The notes under the pieces: model-generated
The model's input: only the letters and a program-made list of their open reading frames with translations
The model's database searches: none
What the model was told of the DNA's origin: nothing
Source: Bremia lactucae
Lineage: Eukaryota > Oomycota > Peronosporomycetes > Peronosporales > Peronosporaceae
Direction: 5' to 3'
NCBI RefSeq assembly: GCF_004359215.1
Contig: NC_090610.1
Location: 11,670,135-11,734,134, forward strand
Length of the DNA: 64,000 nt
Shown: one piece after another, positions 41,545 to 53,624 of the stretch
How positions within the stretch are numbered: the first letter of the stretch is position 1
Layout: the number at the start of each line of letters is the position of its first letter
Position numbers and translations under genes: made by a program

Positions 41545-43010
41545 TCCTTGTATTCCCTAGATAGTTCCATGCGAGTTGCCTATGGATTAAGGCACTCGAC
41601 ATTAGATCGAGCTCAAACCGGGCTCGAAGTACTGTGTCAGTGAAGCAGTGGCCACTGCCACGTGAAGAAGTACTTGCGATCGATAAATTCTTTACCGGTC
41701 GCGTAAAAGCGGGCCATGAAAGGAGGTCAACCTCCCCACATAGCTCTCCGACCTTCTGTGTGCGAAAGGCCACAGGAGGGTGGCGGATAGTGCACGCATT
41801 CAATAACCTGAATGCTGCACCGGTACCGGCTCAAACGCCGATACCTAGAAAAGACTTTATCATACATGGTATGTCTAAGAGTATGATCTTTTCGTCTATG
41901 GATCTGATGGATGGATTTTTTTCAGATCCTTATGCGTGAACGAGATATCCCGTACACAGCAGTAAGCACTCCCAGTGGGATGCTCTCGGAATGGCTAGTA
42001 ATGCCGCAGGGGCTTAGTAACGCCCCTGCAACATTCAACAGATGCGTAACGAATCTGTTGAGACCGGTGCGAGAATTCGCACCAAGTTATTTTGACGATG
42101 TATTCGTCCATAGCCAGGCTATGGACGGAAAGACGGACATGGAAGTTCATAAAAACTCACGTTCGTCGGGTTCTTACACCTATGCAAAGTATAAGTTGCA
42201 CGCAAATCTCAAGAAGTGCATATTCGCTGCAAGCGACATACCGCTTCTTGGGTGCATCGTCGGTAAACACGGCGTGCGCCTTGATCCCGAAAAGATCAAG
42301 GCAATAACCGACTGGCCAGTTCCAGTCGATGTCAAGGGACTTAGAAAGTTCCTTGGTTTAGCGGCGTACTTGCACAAGTACTCTCGCAATTATGCAGAGA
42401 TGACAGTTCATCTCTCTCGTCTTTTGGAAAAAAACGAGAAATGGTTATGGAACGCTGATTGTCAGCGTTCCTTTGAAGGTATCAAGCAAAGCTTGATGCG
42501 ATCTGCAATCGCCAAGATGGGCGATTGCAGATCAAGACAGACCATTCCATGTGGTCTGTGACGTCAGCGGTTTCGCAATCGGCTGTGCGTTAATGCAATA
42601 TGATACAGACGGCGCGGAGCGCATCGTCTGTAACCAATCGCGTCGTCTGTTACCAATCGCGTCATCTGCAACCAGCTGAACGCAATTACTAAGTGCGTGA
42701 CAAGGAACTCCTTGCACATGAAATATGCACTGGCTAATTTAGGGTCTATCGCCTCGGAGATAGACCGTTCCATCGTATATACGGACCATGCGTCACTACG
42801 CACGGCCGTTAACAGCTCACACCTCTCGCAAAAAATGGCGAGGTGGCTATCCTTTTTCGCGGAGTATAATTTTCCCCGTGAATATAACCAGGACGACGTA
42901 ATGTCGTTGCTGATGCGTTATTACGCCAACCCGATTTCGAGTCGGCTGCGCACTGAAACAGTGAAAATAATCCCACTGTTGCATCACTGATTAGGAGTGT
43001 TCAGTCATCA
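41545..43010 (+). pseudogene. Gypsy-A reverse transcriptase and RNase H (plus strand)
   Basis: RT runs from 'KQWPLPREEVLAIDKFF' (41634) through 'EWLVMPQGLSNAPATFNRCV' and 'SYFDDVFVHS' to 'NADCQRSFEGIKQSLMRS'. From about 41768 to 42440 it is nearly identical to 19700-20372, including the T7 frameshift that separates the open pieces at 41634-41939 and 41911-42561. RNase H follows with 'CGL.RQRFRNRLCVNAI' in shifted frames and 'IVYTDHASLRTAVNSS' with 'MARWLSFFAEYNFPREYN' (42697-42990). The 5' part of the element is missing. Confidence 0.85.
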
Positions 43011-43039
43011 ACTTTCTTTGATGATATCGATCGTCATCC

Positions 43040-44345
43040 GATCGATACACAACACGCAACGGCTTACTGTACTACTCAGCCGTTGCCGGCGAGACTCCAC
43101 GTGTCGTCGTCCCAACTCACAATGATTTGCGCTTGCGCATCATGTGTGAGTGTCACGATGCACGAACAAGTGGGCATCGAGGACGTGAGAAAACTTATCT
43201 CACAGTAAGTCGCGACTTTTACTAGCCCCGCCAGTATCAGTTCGTGGGCGAGTACATTCGTGCTTGCGAGGTATGTCAACGAGTGAAGCCTAGCCCTCAT
43301 CCCGTGCACCTCTCCAACCTCTACCACTTCCGGCAGGATGTTGGCAGTCCGTATCTATGGACTTCGTCTTCGGATTTCTTGAAGACGATAAAAATTACAA
43401 TGGAATCCTTGTTTTTGTCGACAGATTCAGCAAGATGGTACATCTTGTTTCAGTACCAGAGTCGATCACGGCTCCGGGCTGTGCCCGTGTCTTTATCGAT
43501 ACGGTATTCAAACTCCACGGTTTACCCCGTGCACAGGTCTCGGATAGAGATCCACAGTTCACGGCGGTGTTTTGGCATATAGTGTTCCGATCTCTCGGAA
43601 TTGGCTGACTATTTCAACTTCTAATCATCCTGAGACAGATGGTCAGATGGGACGCGTAAAACGCGTCCTCGAAGAGATACTTCGAGGTTACGTCCAATCG
43701 TATCCAAATTAAAGCGAGTTTGTACCGATAGTCGAGTTCGCCATCAACAATTCGGTGCATGCTTCTACAACGCATACACCGTTCTTCGTGAATGGCCAAC
43801 GCCATCCACGCATACCCACCCAATTTGAGGGATCCTCTAGTTTAAGGGGGGGGGGTGGACTTGCACGATCAAAGCCGTTTCTGGCTCATGCTTATCACGC
43901 GTCAAAGCAATCGACATCGAAAATGAGAAAGATCTCATGGCAGTGCGCACAAAGCGCACTGGAAAAGATAAAACAAATGAGTCAGCAGAGGAATTTCTGC
44001 TGGCTCGAAAATCAGTAATCCGTCTCGTACAGGATTCCATTGCTAACGCAGTGGACCGTCAAAAACGGAACGCACAAGGATGAAAGAGCAAATGTTCTTT
44101 CATTTAAAATTAATGACCTCTCTCTACGGTAAACTTACCTAAGCGTGTAGTCACTAATGTGGGTAGCAGTAAACTACTACCCAAGTTCATTTGTCCATTC
44201 CGTGTACTGCATCGCGGAGGCAATGCGTACACAATAGAATTGCCACGTAGGATGCGAACGCATTCTACGTTTTACGTTGGTCGACTCTGCCCGTACCATC
44301 GGTGCGCGGTTTCTTCCAAGGACGGATCTAACCACCCTTTTCAAG
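43040..44345 (+). pseudogene. Gypsy-A integrase (plus strand)
   Basis: The N-terminal zinc region is at 43080-43300 ('GEYIRACEVCQRVKPSPHPV' keeps the CxxC half). The core is at 43357-43608 ('MDFVFGFLEDDKNYNGILVF', 'VSDRDPQFTAVFWHIVFRSL', so both core Asp residues are present), then a frameshift to 'NHPETDGQMGRVKRVLEEIL' with the Glu region. The C-terminal module runs near 44080-44340 ('VSSKLLPKFICPFRVLHRGG', 'RMRTHSTFYVGRLCPYHR'). Better preserved than the copies at 3766 and 21380, but still broken. Confidence 0.82.
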
Positions 44346-44350
44346 AATCC

Positions 44351-45943
44351 CTAAAAGATTCTTGTGGTCACGAACCAGATTCTCATGCTGAATCTGGAAA
44401 TTCTCATGTCGGGTCCGAAGATCCTCGAAACCTCGATAAGCTGAGACAGCTCATCACGAAGAGCGTGATACTTTCGCTCGTACTCCAACATTGAGTACGC
44501 ACTCTTCGAACGCTTTTCCAACCGTGCGATAAAGTGCGCCTGCACCGTCTGCTCCAACGAGTGACGCTTACCGCGCTCGTGTTCAAGACCCTCCTCCAAT
44601 ACATGGAGGTAGCGGTCGAGTTTGTCAATCTTCGACTCTAGATCCGACACATGGTTCGGATCTAATTTGTTTTCCTCTACCACAACCATTGATGGATTCC
44701 CACCGTGGTCAATGTTTCCTCCTGGAACGTATTCTAAACCACCGTGATGCGAAGGGGCAGCAAACGAGTTGTCTGGTTCGCTGACGCGGTTATCCAACTT
44801 CGCATGATAGCTGGGAGCCTCGTTCCCAGCTGGTTGTTGACGTTGAGGGCCTCGTCCGTCAGTATGACGAGACCCATCCGATGAATCAGAAGGTCCATCG
44901 GGAAACACGCGCCCCTGGCGCCTGACAATCGATTGCAAAACGTCAATTGTATCGCGCATCTCGATAGAGATGCGAGCCCTCCCCCAGGGCGAAGAAAAGG
45001 AATACACACCCCCATTCACTCGTTTCGTGTTGTCGACACAACACGGACACACCCCACATGAGGCATTGAAGTCCTGAATTACGAGACAACCGATACAATT
45101 TAAACCTTGCACCGGTTAGAGTTCGTTTCTAAGACTTAACGCGAGTCGCGTTAAGTCTTTGAAGCCAGGATTCGCGTCCAATGTCTTCGATATTGCGAAT
45201 AAATGCGCTCCAGGATTGCATCTACGAAATTTTATCTCGTTTGTTGTTGCCACCATACCATCGATAGTTACGAAAAGCATCGAGATCAAGATCTTTCTCA
45301 GCGCAAAAGTTCTTCGCGCTGGGATCAATGCCATGTGGCTTTGTCGCAATAAATAAGGGATGCTTATTGTGAGGAGTAGTCTCTTCAGACAAGCTACTGA
45401 CTAGCCGTTCGGGCAAAAGCCACGGCTTCTTCTCAGGGGCAAGACGAAATATTTTAATGTCTACGCTCCCCTAAGTGGTACCCACTTAAGCAGGGGTGCC
45501 ACAAGAACTTTTATAACGATGGCTTATGCCATCGTCAGCGCCACAGACAGGGATAAGTGCGGGTGACGGCACGGGAGACGCTGCTGGCGAGGAGGGTCAT
45601 CCTCATCGTCGAAACCAAACATGCTATAGCGAACGCTATTAGTACGTCCACCCGATTGAGCCCCCTCATTCGAAGGCTCATAGCCATCTGCCTGACGATG
45701 GTTAGGCGACTGTTCTGTTCTCCCCGTGTCGGCCATTTCGTCCGACGCGTATTCATAGTCGACCTCCAAAGAGGGCACGTGGTGATACTCCACGTGCACC
45801 CGCAACATCAGTGTTGCGGGAGAAGATGATACTACGGCAGACGAAACGTCTGCCGTAAGTGGCAATAATACGTCACCCGCGGCTGCATATACCGCAGCCG
45901 AAGGCTCCGCACTATTCGCAAACCGCATGGACTTGTTAACCAT
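44351..45943 (-). pseudogene. Antisense ORF of Gypsy-A (A2 type), copy iv
   Basis: It starts near 45943 ('MVNKSMRFANSAEPSAAVYA'), which parallels copy iii's start (M-x-NKS-x-R). The first 139 codons are open and rich in acidic residues and Ser. The central module lies at about 45420-45060 in several frames ('RNYRWYGGNNKRDKIS', 'RTLTGARFKLYRLSRNSGLQ', 'CGVCPCC'). The C-terminal 250 residues are open (45112-44351): a Gly/Pro-rich linker, then a long coiled coil 'SDLESKIDKLDRYLHVLEEG' through 'EYERKYHALRDELSQLIEVS'. It is antisense to the integrase at 43040-44345 and is followed by the 3' LTR at 46061. Protein similarity to copies i-iii is low but the layout is the same. Confidence 0.65.
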
Positions 45944-46060
45944 GCGATAGAATTGAAATTAATGCTTATGACCAATCAACATCGTTTTCAATTTAGTGGT
46001 CTCATACTGACCACCCTATTAAATGACATTGAGAGTGGTTTTGGTAAAAGGGAGGGTTGA

Positions 46061-46496
46061 TGTAACGGTGTATAGTTACATGAAATAAACACGTAAAGGT
46101 TGTTAATTAATATATTATCTAAGAAGTAGATAATATTTGGAGAATATTACTTTACGTAGTAATATTCGGAAAGCTTATCCATTGATAGATATAGGCCATT
46201 ATATCTATTTGCTCCGCGGTGCAGTCAGCGCTGGACGCGCGCAAAGACAGACAGATAAGACTTTATTAAATGTTTTGTATTAGTATATAATTAAGATAGT
46301 ATTTTATTGATAGAAACAGAAGATTTTAGTATACTAAATACAGTTTAGTTTTAACCCTCTTTAAAGCAAGTGTTTTAAAGAGAGTCGTCCTCTGCACGTA
46401 CTAGTGTACGTGAAGTGACGTGAGGCTTCGCTCGCACTGAAGCAGCGCGAAGTGGACTTGTACTGAAGCAGTATAAGTTGGTTGTGACCCGTTATA
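46061..46496 (+). repeat. 3' LTR of Gypsy-A (subtype A2)
   Basis: TGTAACGGTG...GACCCGTTATA, 436 bp; the terminal CA is mutated to TA. It is preceded by the G-rich GGAGGGTTGA. It closes the plus-strand element that starts at 41545. By eye it is about 94% identical to 16613-17050. Confidence 0.8.
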
Positions 46497-47163
46497 ACTA
46501 GCTCTTTTAAAAATATTTAGAATAACCACACATTACGTGTACAGCCACAATATCACCTTTCAATTTCTATGACATTCTGAACTGAGAGTTCACAATAGGG
46601 TGCGACTATTTCCACGACGTTTTGACAATTGCCACAGACGTTTTGACTATTGCCACACACAAAACACCTCTGATTGGCTAATCGGTGTAAACTAATATGA
46701 TTGATCGATAGGGTGCTATTTTTGGCTCTAAGTAAGATACATTATGGGAAACATTAAAACGATCCATTTAAAAGTACAAGCCCTAGCGCTATTTGTTCCT
46801 TATTTAGTAGGAAAAACTGAGGGCAATTTAACGGCTCCCTTAATCGAACACCGAATGAGGCGAAAAATCTAATTTGCTGTACAAAATGCAATCCCACACC
46901 TGCGACTAGTAAGCTACGAAGCAGGCAACAAGTTTCGTTAGTAATCTTACTTAGGGTCAACGAGGAAGTCTGTAGCAAATGAATTACAAATATTATGCCA
47001 TTACTCTTTTGTGTTATCTGTCTTACCTTTTTTCCTCTCTTGTCGATCCAAGCTGATTTGTACAGCCGAAATTGACCGAAGCTTTTAATCCTTCGGGCGT
47101 TAAGTCGTTAGCCGCTACTTCACCTACCTTACCACGCCTCTTCGACTTATCCAACACTAGAAT
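46497..47163. other. Spacer between Gypsy-A and Gypsy-B, possible MITE remnant
   Basis: Near 46600-46660 'GACGTTTTGAC(A/T)ATTGCCAC' is repeated in tandem, followed by CTCTGATTGGCTAATCGG, resembling the inverted-repeat ends of the MULE relic at 35580 and 38000. Positions 46985-47155 resemble the reverse complement of 61145-61310. No gene is supported. Confidence 0.35.
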
Positions 47164-47600
47164 TGTACCGGAGCTACATCACTCTCAAGTCAGAGGAAGA
47201 AGTTTAGACTCAATGAGTCTCTTAGCTCTATAGATTTAATGGATTTAACAATTCAGGGAGTCGGAATTAATGAATTTTAGTTCAAGGGATTCAGGAGTTT
47301 GTAGAGCAAAGTGGCAGCTAGTGCCCAAAAGTATATACCTTAGAAAGGCTTCTATCTCTTACAGATCAATGCGCAAGCCTTAGGAAGGCACTTAACGCTT
47401 TAAGATAAAAAAAGGAACTGCAATTTACTTAATTATATAATCTAAAACTTTACCCTTGCTAATTTAAAAATAGATTTCGGCCACCAGATTTATATCTGGC
47501 GGCGACCCAATTTGTTACCAATTATAAATGAGATTTAAGTAATCAACTATTTGATAATAGGATAGAAGGGTATTTACCCATAAGGTAAATTACCACAACA
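47164..47600 (-). repeat. 3' LTR of Gypsy-B
   Basis: On the plus strand TGTACCGGAG...TACCACAACA, 437 bp; the sense strand is minus, beginning TGTTGTGGTA. The adjoining internal side reads GATGGGGGAAC on the minus strand, a polypurine tract. It contains the inverted repeat around TTTATATCTGGCGG. It is homologous to 53625-54053 and 57066-57504. Confidence 0.8.
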
Positions 47601-47615
47601 ACGGTTCTCCAACCA

Positions 47616-48960
47616 GTGTGTTCCCCCATCAGACTGTTGACACCGTGCAGCAACATTCGCTTCATTTCCTCTTTGAGGATGGAACATAAACAGCTAATCG
47701 TTTGGTTTTGTTTTGCTTTTCTTTGTCTCATGACAATTAAGCGTGAGTCACAGACACTTAGCACCTTCCTCGACAATGAGGGAATGGTGGACTTTAAAAG
47801 TCACACACCATCAGAGGATGAGAAACTAGAGCGTCGCTCTAACACGCCTTCTCCTCCGGATGAACGTCGGCGGGTCCCGAATCCGTTCCCAGAGAACTTG
47901 GTGCCGCTGACGTCTCAACTGTATTGAGCAGGACACAGGACCCTGAGTCCAACATTCTTACTAATCCGCTCGATGAAGAGCAAGGGCGGGCAATCCTCAT
48001 AGAGGATCAAGCTCGTCGAGCTGCCGAGATAGCTAAAGCTAAATCTCACAGTGAATGCAGATTCACCCCACATAGTGCGGAACAGCGTCTGAAAGAGTTC
48101 GCGGGTCACAGATTAGCCAGCTGGACCTCCGGTCCCACGGCGAGGACGCCGGAGCATCGCTGCTCGTGACGCTCTTCATGAGCGATACCTTACGTAAAAG
48201 GTAATGACGCGAAGTCAGTTACTAACGCGTTTACGTGATCAAGCCCGTGGGGATTCGGTTACCTCCATGAGGGAAATTCCGATCGTTTTGTTTCCAAACG
48301 AATTAAGGAGTGAAAAAGAAGTCTCATGTGAGAACTGGGTCCACCGGGCCCGCCGCCTTCGTAATATTTGGAATATCAGAGAGTCTGCGGATATGGCTGA
48401 TGTTCGTTTAGAACGGAAGCTTCGCTTCGATTTCGCTAAGCTTAATGCCAAAGGCCAGTTTCGATCGGCATTTATGTCACAAAACGAAGAAAGGTCTTGC
48501 CGATATTTCAGTGCTTCGGTTGACCGTACAACCGTGGATCGAAGCCGCACTGACGCTATAGATCCACCTAATCCCACGTCTAGTGGTGGGAATCGTCGTT
48601 TAACGCGAGTTGATCCTGAGCTTGGCGCTCAAAAACGTCAACGGCGTACGGGCAATCTTGCCGAAGAGATACTTCGAACTCCCAAGAGTTTTCAGAAGAG
48701 GGTACCCTAGCCACTTCACCAAATACTGGTATGGCCCTTACGACGACGTCGTTTTAAAGTTTCTCCACATGAAACTGAAGGTCCCCCCGCGCATCAGCAG
48801 GGAGCCGAAATTTTGGCAGAAGCATTTGATGCTCTAAGACACGAGGTGCAACTTCTTCGTGAGGTCCTTGCTCGGGTTGAGAGCTCTTCTGAGGCGGTTC
48901 GGGACACTCTTTCAACGCTGGAGCGTCAGTAGCCTCGTTTAGAGGGCCAGCTGGACATCT
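47616..48960 (+). pseudogene. Antisense ORF of Gypsy-B (function unknown)
   Basis: Plus-strand open pieces at 47616-47927, 47924-48169, 48204-48710 and about 48710-48935 line up with frame shifts into one protein, opposite to Gypsy-B gag-pol and between its integrase and 3' LTR. Parts are 'CFAFLCLMTIKRESQTLSTF' near the start, acidic 'NPLDEEQGRAILIEDQARRA', a central 'CENWVHRARRLRNIWNIRES' with 'RLERKLRFDFAKLNAKGQF' and 'ERSCRYF', a linker, and a C-terminal coiled coil 'VQLLREVLARVESSSEAVRD'. The order (Trp-containing basic module, Cys, coiled coil) parallels the Gypsy-A antisense ORF. A fragment of a second copy lies at 55850-56474 (-). Confidence 0.55.
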
Positions 48961-49039
48961 TGGTGAGGATGCTGCAATTTACGGCACAACCGCTTGTCTC
49001 GGTGCAAGCGCCTTCAAGTCCTCATGGGAAGGGTCCCGA

Positions 49040-50360
49040 TAGGGCTTAAGCAAGCCAACGTAAAACATTGTGTGTGCGCAGCTTGCTAGGAAGGTTTAGA
49101 GTATAAGCTAGGCCCTTCTTGGCCACGACCGTAAATGGTCCAATTAAGCGCGGGCGCAATTTGGGCTTAAAGACCGCGGAAACCAAGTTGGTAGGTAGAA
49201 TATCAGCGTTTAGTAAAACTCGGTGTCCGATCATATAAGAATTAATACAGCTTCTGCCTTTGGCATCTGCTTGTTCTTTTTGTGTGTCTTGGCTATCAGC
49301 CATCGTATCCTTACATGTCTTGAGACACTAAATCGCGTCGCGAGAAACTAGCTTAATTGTTTCCGAACGGTAATAGGGCTGATATCAGCAAGCCTATCGG
49401 CTATTTCTCCCCCACCAAGCCCTGAACCACGCAGTGGTATCGTTAACGATACGCGCGGGTGGGTGAGACCGCTGAAATAGAACGGAGTATAGCCTGTAGA
49501 GGCATGTATAGCGTTATTCAACGCAAACTCCACCGCTGGGAGCATTGAGCTCCAGTGATTTGGTGTCTGAGCACACACACTGTGTAAAACGTCTTCAATG
49601 ACGCTATTGACACGTTCAGTCTGACCATCGGTCTGCGGATGGTCCGCAGTGGACATATCCAATCTGGTGCCAAGCACTCGGAAAATTGATTTCTGGAATT
49701 TACCCGTGAAACGTGGGTGCCGATCAGATACAATTGCCACTGGCAAACCGTGTTGTCGAAACACGCGATCAATAAACAGCCTTGCTGCACCTTCACCATC
49801 AATGAAATCCGGCACGGCCGCTAAGTTCGCCATTTTGCTCGATAGGTCAACAAAGACCACTATGCCGGAGTTACCGGCTGAATCTTTCGGTAGACCGAAA
49901 ACAAAATTCATACTAATGGACTCCCAACAACCAATGGGGACGGGAAGGTTCGCCAGTGGCGCAGCAGCATACCCCGAGGGTTTCACCCCCTGGCAAGTTT
50001 CGCATGTGCGAACGTATGTGCTGACCACTTTTTAAAAGTTTAAGCCACCAATAAATCTGCCTTACAGAGCCGTAGGTCTTTTCTCTACCGAGATGACCGC
50101 CAAGGACGGTAAGGTGTGCCTCATAGAGGATTCAGTACTTCAAATCCTCATCATGAGGAACAACGACGCGCGGAGGATCCACAGCGTCCGTACAATAAAG
50201 CAACAGGAAGTTATTGTTATAAAATCGATGTAACCTTGCACGCAAACTTGCCGACAATTTAAAACCCGATAATGTGCTCTTTGGAGCTCGTAGCAGAGCT
50301 ATACACTGTTCATCCGTGGCGTAAGCCGTACGGACTAATTCAGTAATAGGCGACATTGTA
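49040..50360 (-). pseudogene. Gypsy-B integrase
   Basis: A nearly full integrase. Open piece 49348-50028 starts at the second half of the zinc motif ('VRTCETCQGVKPSGYA'), with core Asp in 'ISMNFVFGLPKDSAGNSGIV' (Asn in place of the usual first Asp), second Asp in 'IVSDRHPRFTGKFQ', and Glu region 'HPQTDGQTERVNSVIEDVL'. The C-terminal module is at 49046-49303 ('KPKLRPRLIGPFTVVAKKGL', 'LPSKLRTHNVLRWLA'). A frameshift near 49345 separates the two. The upstream part at 50132-50356 is the region before the zinc domain. It is the best-preserved Gypsy integrase here, but the D-to-N change argues it is inactive. Confidence 0.85.
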
Positions 50361-50398
50361 GTCGTTAAATGAGAGAGTTCATAATCCGGCCTGCGTGG

Positions 50399-51886
50399 TT
50401 ACGCATCAACCAAAGCATTCTGCTTGCCAGGCTTATACTTCACCTCGAAGTTGTATTCGGCGAAAAAGGATAGCCATCGGGCCGTTCTCTGTGAGAGATG
50501 GGGCGACTTAGTCGCCGTGCGTAATGACGCGTGATCTGTATATATCACAAACGGCTTAGAGCCGAGCGGATGAACTCTGGATTTGATGAGAACATACTTC
50601 ATAGCAAGTAACATTTTGTCATGAACTGGGTAGTTCTTTTCCGCAGCTTTAAGCTGTCTAGACTCGAACGAAATTACACATTCACGCCCATCAGCATCTG
50701 CTTGTAACAGAGCACTACCAATGGCAAAATCCGATGCGTCACAGACGACACTGAATGGCCAATTTGGATTTGGCAGTGCCAGAATCGGGACATGGATAAG
50801 ACTATCCTTTTAACTGCTTAAAACGTGCTGGTCCAGCACCATTCTGTATCCTTTTAAGGAGAGTAGATAATGGTCTAGCTAAATCAGCGAAATTTGTGCT
50901 ATATTTGTGTAAAAATTTGGCGGGACCGAACCACTTACGCAAATTCTTTTGGATTTTAGGAACCAGCCAATCTACTATGGCTTTTATCTAAGCGGGATCC
51001 GCTCTAAGGCCTCATTTCCCAATGAAGTACCCTAAGAAAGGACTTACGTCTGCGCCAAAAATGCATTTAGATGCATTGGCATACAATTTATTTGTGCACA
51101 TACACTCGAGCACTGCTCGCAAATGGTCTATGTAGTTTTTCATATCCGACCAACCCTGCTCCGCAGGACTATGGACAAAGTCATCGAAATAAGTCTGTGC
51201 ATTTCTTGATGAGGGCGGAAAAGCTGCGTCACTAGACGATAAAATGTTGCAGGGGCGTTGGAAAGCCCTTGTGGCATAACCAACCACTCCCATACAGCTT
51301 GGGGTGCTAACCGCTGTAAGCGGGATATCGCTAGCTCGCATGAGCAGTTGGTAAAAACGATCGACTAAGTCCAGTGCACTGTACATTGTACATCCCACCA
51401 TATTGTTCTGAAGTACATCCTTTGTAGGAAAGGGTGTCTGTGAGGGTATAGTGGCAGCAATAAGTTTTTTATAAGCATGTAAATGCGTCACCAACATCTT
51501 GGCTTTTTGACAAAAAATGTCGGTGTCGAATGAGGAGATTTGCTCTCTCGTACCATTCCAGCCTCGTGTTTAGCACGGACGAAATCGCCAATTACGTCAC
51601 AGTGTTCCTTCGGTAAAGGCCACTGTCGTTTGACACAGTAATTGGTTCCAGGAACTAAGTCAATTTCAGGACGGACATATCTATCCGGGGGTAAAACAGA
51701 TGGTGGATAATAACATACCACACCTTGGAATTCCTTAATTAATGAATATAATGGATCTGTAGGATCTTTAAGCAAGTTCAAAAAACGACTCACATCGAAA
51801 GATAATGCTAGGGATCCAGAGCACAACAAAGGCAGCAATGTAAATGCGTAGCTTGGACGTAATGAGCGCCCACAACTCTTGTGCAT
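50399..51886 (-). pseudogene. Gypsy-B reverse transcriptase and RNase H
   Basis: RT is at 51886-51012: 'EIDLVPGTNYCVKRQWPLPK', 'VRAKHEAGMVRESKSPHSTP', then after a frameshift 'MVGCTMYSALDLVDRFYQLL', 'QTYFDDFVHSPAEQGWSDM' (the FDD box is kept) and 'ASKCIFGADVSPFLGYFIGK'. RNase H runs to 50399, with 'YTDHASLRTATKSPHLSQRT' and 'ARWLSFFAEYNFEVKYKPGK'. The stretch 50640-51010 between them is the thumb/connection with multiple breaks. Confidence 0.85.
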
Positions 51887-51949
51887 CGACGTTTGCGTTT
51901 CGAAAGAGGCGCGACATGCGGGTATGCGTAACCCATCCAGTAATCAACA

Positions 51950-52440
51950 TTACTTTACGACTTTATAAGAGTTATCTGATCGATGAACCACTCCGCGCAC
52001 TAAGTGCAGCTTTGTGTCATCCGGGACAACTTCGACCAGAAGTGACGATGAGTAAAACTCAATCGTTGGTCGAATGACCACCATCTCAGATAAGTCGCCA
52101 GCCTTTAAGGCTCGGCCGCACTCGTCAATAGACATTTCGTCTAGCTCTAAAAAAAGAGCATGTAACGAAAAGATTACCGCAAGGCTAACTTCACCCTCGA
52201 TGTTACCGGTTACACCATTCACAAGCGTATGTAATTGCTCACTCGTACCTCTTTGTGAGGGTATAGACGCTTTGCGTATCCCCTGTCTCGGACTAGAGAC
52301 ACTACGCCTATTCGAGGCCGGAACGTTCTTGTTCCCAAGTTTCCCAACCTTTATTAGCGCTGTACTAGAGCGTTATACAACTCAAATTTCTTGTCCAGTG
52401 TTTGTTTACGTGTCATTTCACGTGCATGAGAAGGTTTAAC
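51950..52440 (-). pseudogene. Gypsy-B protease region
   Basis: Open piece 51950-52222 ('TGNIEGEVSLAVIFSLHALF', 'VVPDDTKLHLVRGVVHRSDN') lies between gag and reverse transcriptase, as protease and its linker do in this family. I do not see the D-T/S-G active site clearly, so the assignment rests mainly on position. Confidence 0.45.
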
Positions 52441-52499
52441 CCGTAATGCCCTGGATACTTGCCAATAATGTCACGACAGACATGCCATCTCGGCCGACC

Positions 52500-53593
52500 A
52501 CACTCGGTGGACTTTGGCACGTATCTCACGGATATTACACTCTTGATGAATCGACCATTGGCCTAGGTCTTCCCCAGTAGGGCGCCCCGCACCTGCTGGG
52601 TATCGACGTTCCCGCACCGTACCAGATTTGTGGTATAGGTCTGGATTGTTGCTCTTTCAAGCATTGCACGCGTTGCATAAGGGACAAGCAGGACGTAAGT
52701 GTTTCGTGCTTTCGCACATATAACAGATGTTTCTATGCACTTCCACAGCTTGAAATTCTTCTTCTCCCTCCTCAACGAGTCTTCAAACCATGGGTTCCGG
52801 TCTATAAGATGACTCCGAATAGCTCAAAGAGCTTGTGCGGTAAACGAACGTGCTAACACGAGCGGACTTAAAGTCGAATTTACCTCGTAGCGCTATGGGA
52901 ACTGCCTCTTTAAAACTAATGGGATGGTATCGGTACAATTTCATCCGGGGAGTGCCCTCATTGAGCCCCTCATAAAGATGGTAACTAAAACTGCTTCTTG
53001 CACCGGGTCTTGATGCATAGCAAAAATGAGATTTCTCAATTCCTGGACAAAGTCCCCTAGGGTTCGTTTACCCTGAACTGTCGCTATGAGCCGTGATCGC
53101 GTATGAATAGCCTGATCAGGTGGTGCAAACATGCTAGTCATTTGTTGTTTCAGCAAAACCCACGTGAAAATAGCGTCATTTATAGACGTGCTGCACTGAG
53201 AGCGTCCATTCCATGGCTCTAGCATCGAGCTTAGATATGGCCAGGGCCACCTTTTGTCGTTCTGTTAATAATATTGCAGAGTCTATGGACATCTCCATCT
53301 CCATTTGCTTGATCCAAAATAAGTGGTTTTCTCCCTCTTCACCAATAAATTTTAAACATTAACAACAAGGGCCGAGCCTCAGGGTCTGGATCAGGTACAG
53401 AAATGCACCGAGTCGGCATAGATGCCGCTAATTGGTTTTGGACCTGTCCGATAAGAGAGAATTCGTATTGTATGAATGCTTCAAGCCTTGGTCTCCGAGA
53501 AATGATGAGCTCAATGTGTTCTAGCCCAAACAAGGGTTTGAACTTCTCAAACGGTGCGAGTTTCGCCTCTGAAAGTTCAGGAAAAGTGTCCAT
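52500..53593 (-). pseudogene. Gypsy-B gag
   Basis: Gag starts at ATG 53593 ('MDTFPELSEAKLAPFEKFKP'). The capsid continues with 'AIFTWVLLKQQMTSMFAPPD' and 'RTLGDFVQELRNLIFAMHQD', 'VLVTIFMRGSMRALPG' (52941-53225), and a nucleocapsid with a CCHC knuckle in another frame ('CYMCGSTKHLRPSCPLR', near 52680-52730). At least three frame breaks. It sits 15 bp from the primer-binding site at 53608-53622. Confidence 0.75.
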
Positions 53594-53607
53594 TTCAGCA
53601 GACGCAA

Positions 53608-53622
53608 CTACAAGTGCTACCA
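53608..53622 (-). other. Primer-binding site of Gypsy-B
   Basis: Minus strand TGGTAGCACTTGTAG, two bases from the LTR end. Identical to the Gypsy-D site at 2418-2432. Confidence 0.75.
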
Positions 53623-53624
53623 GG

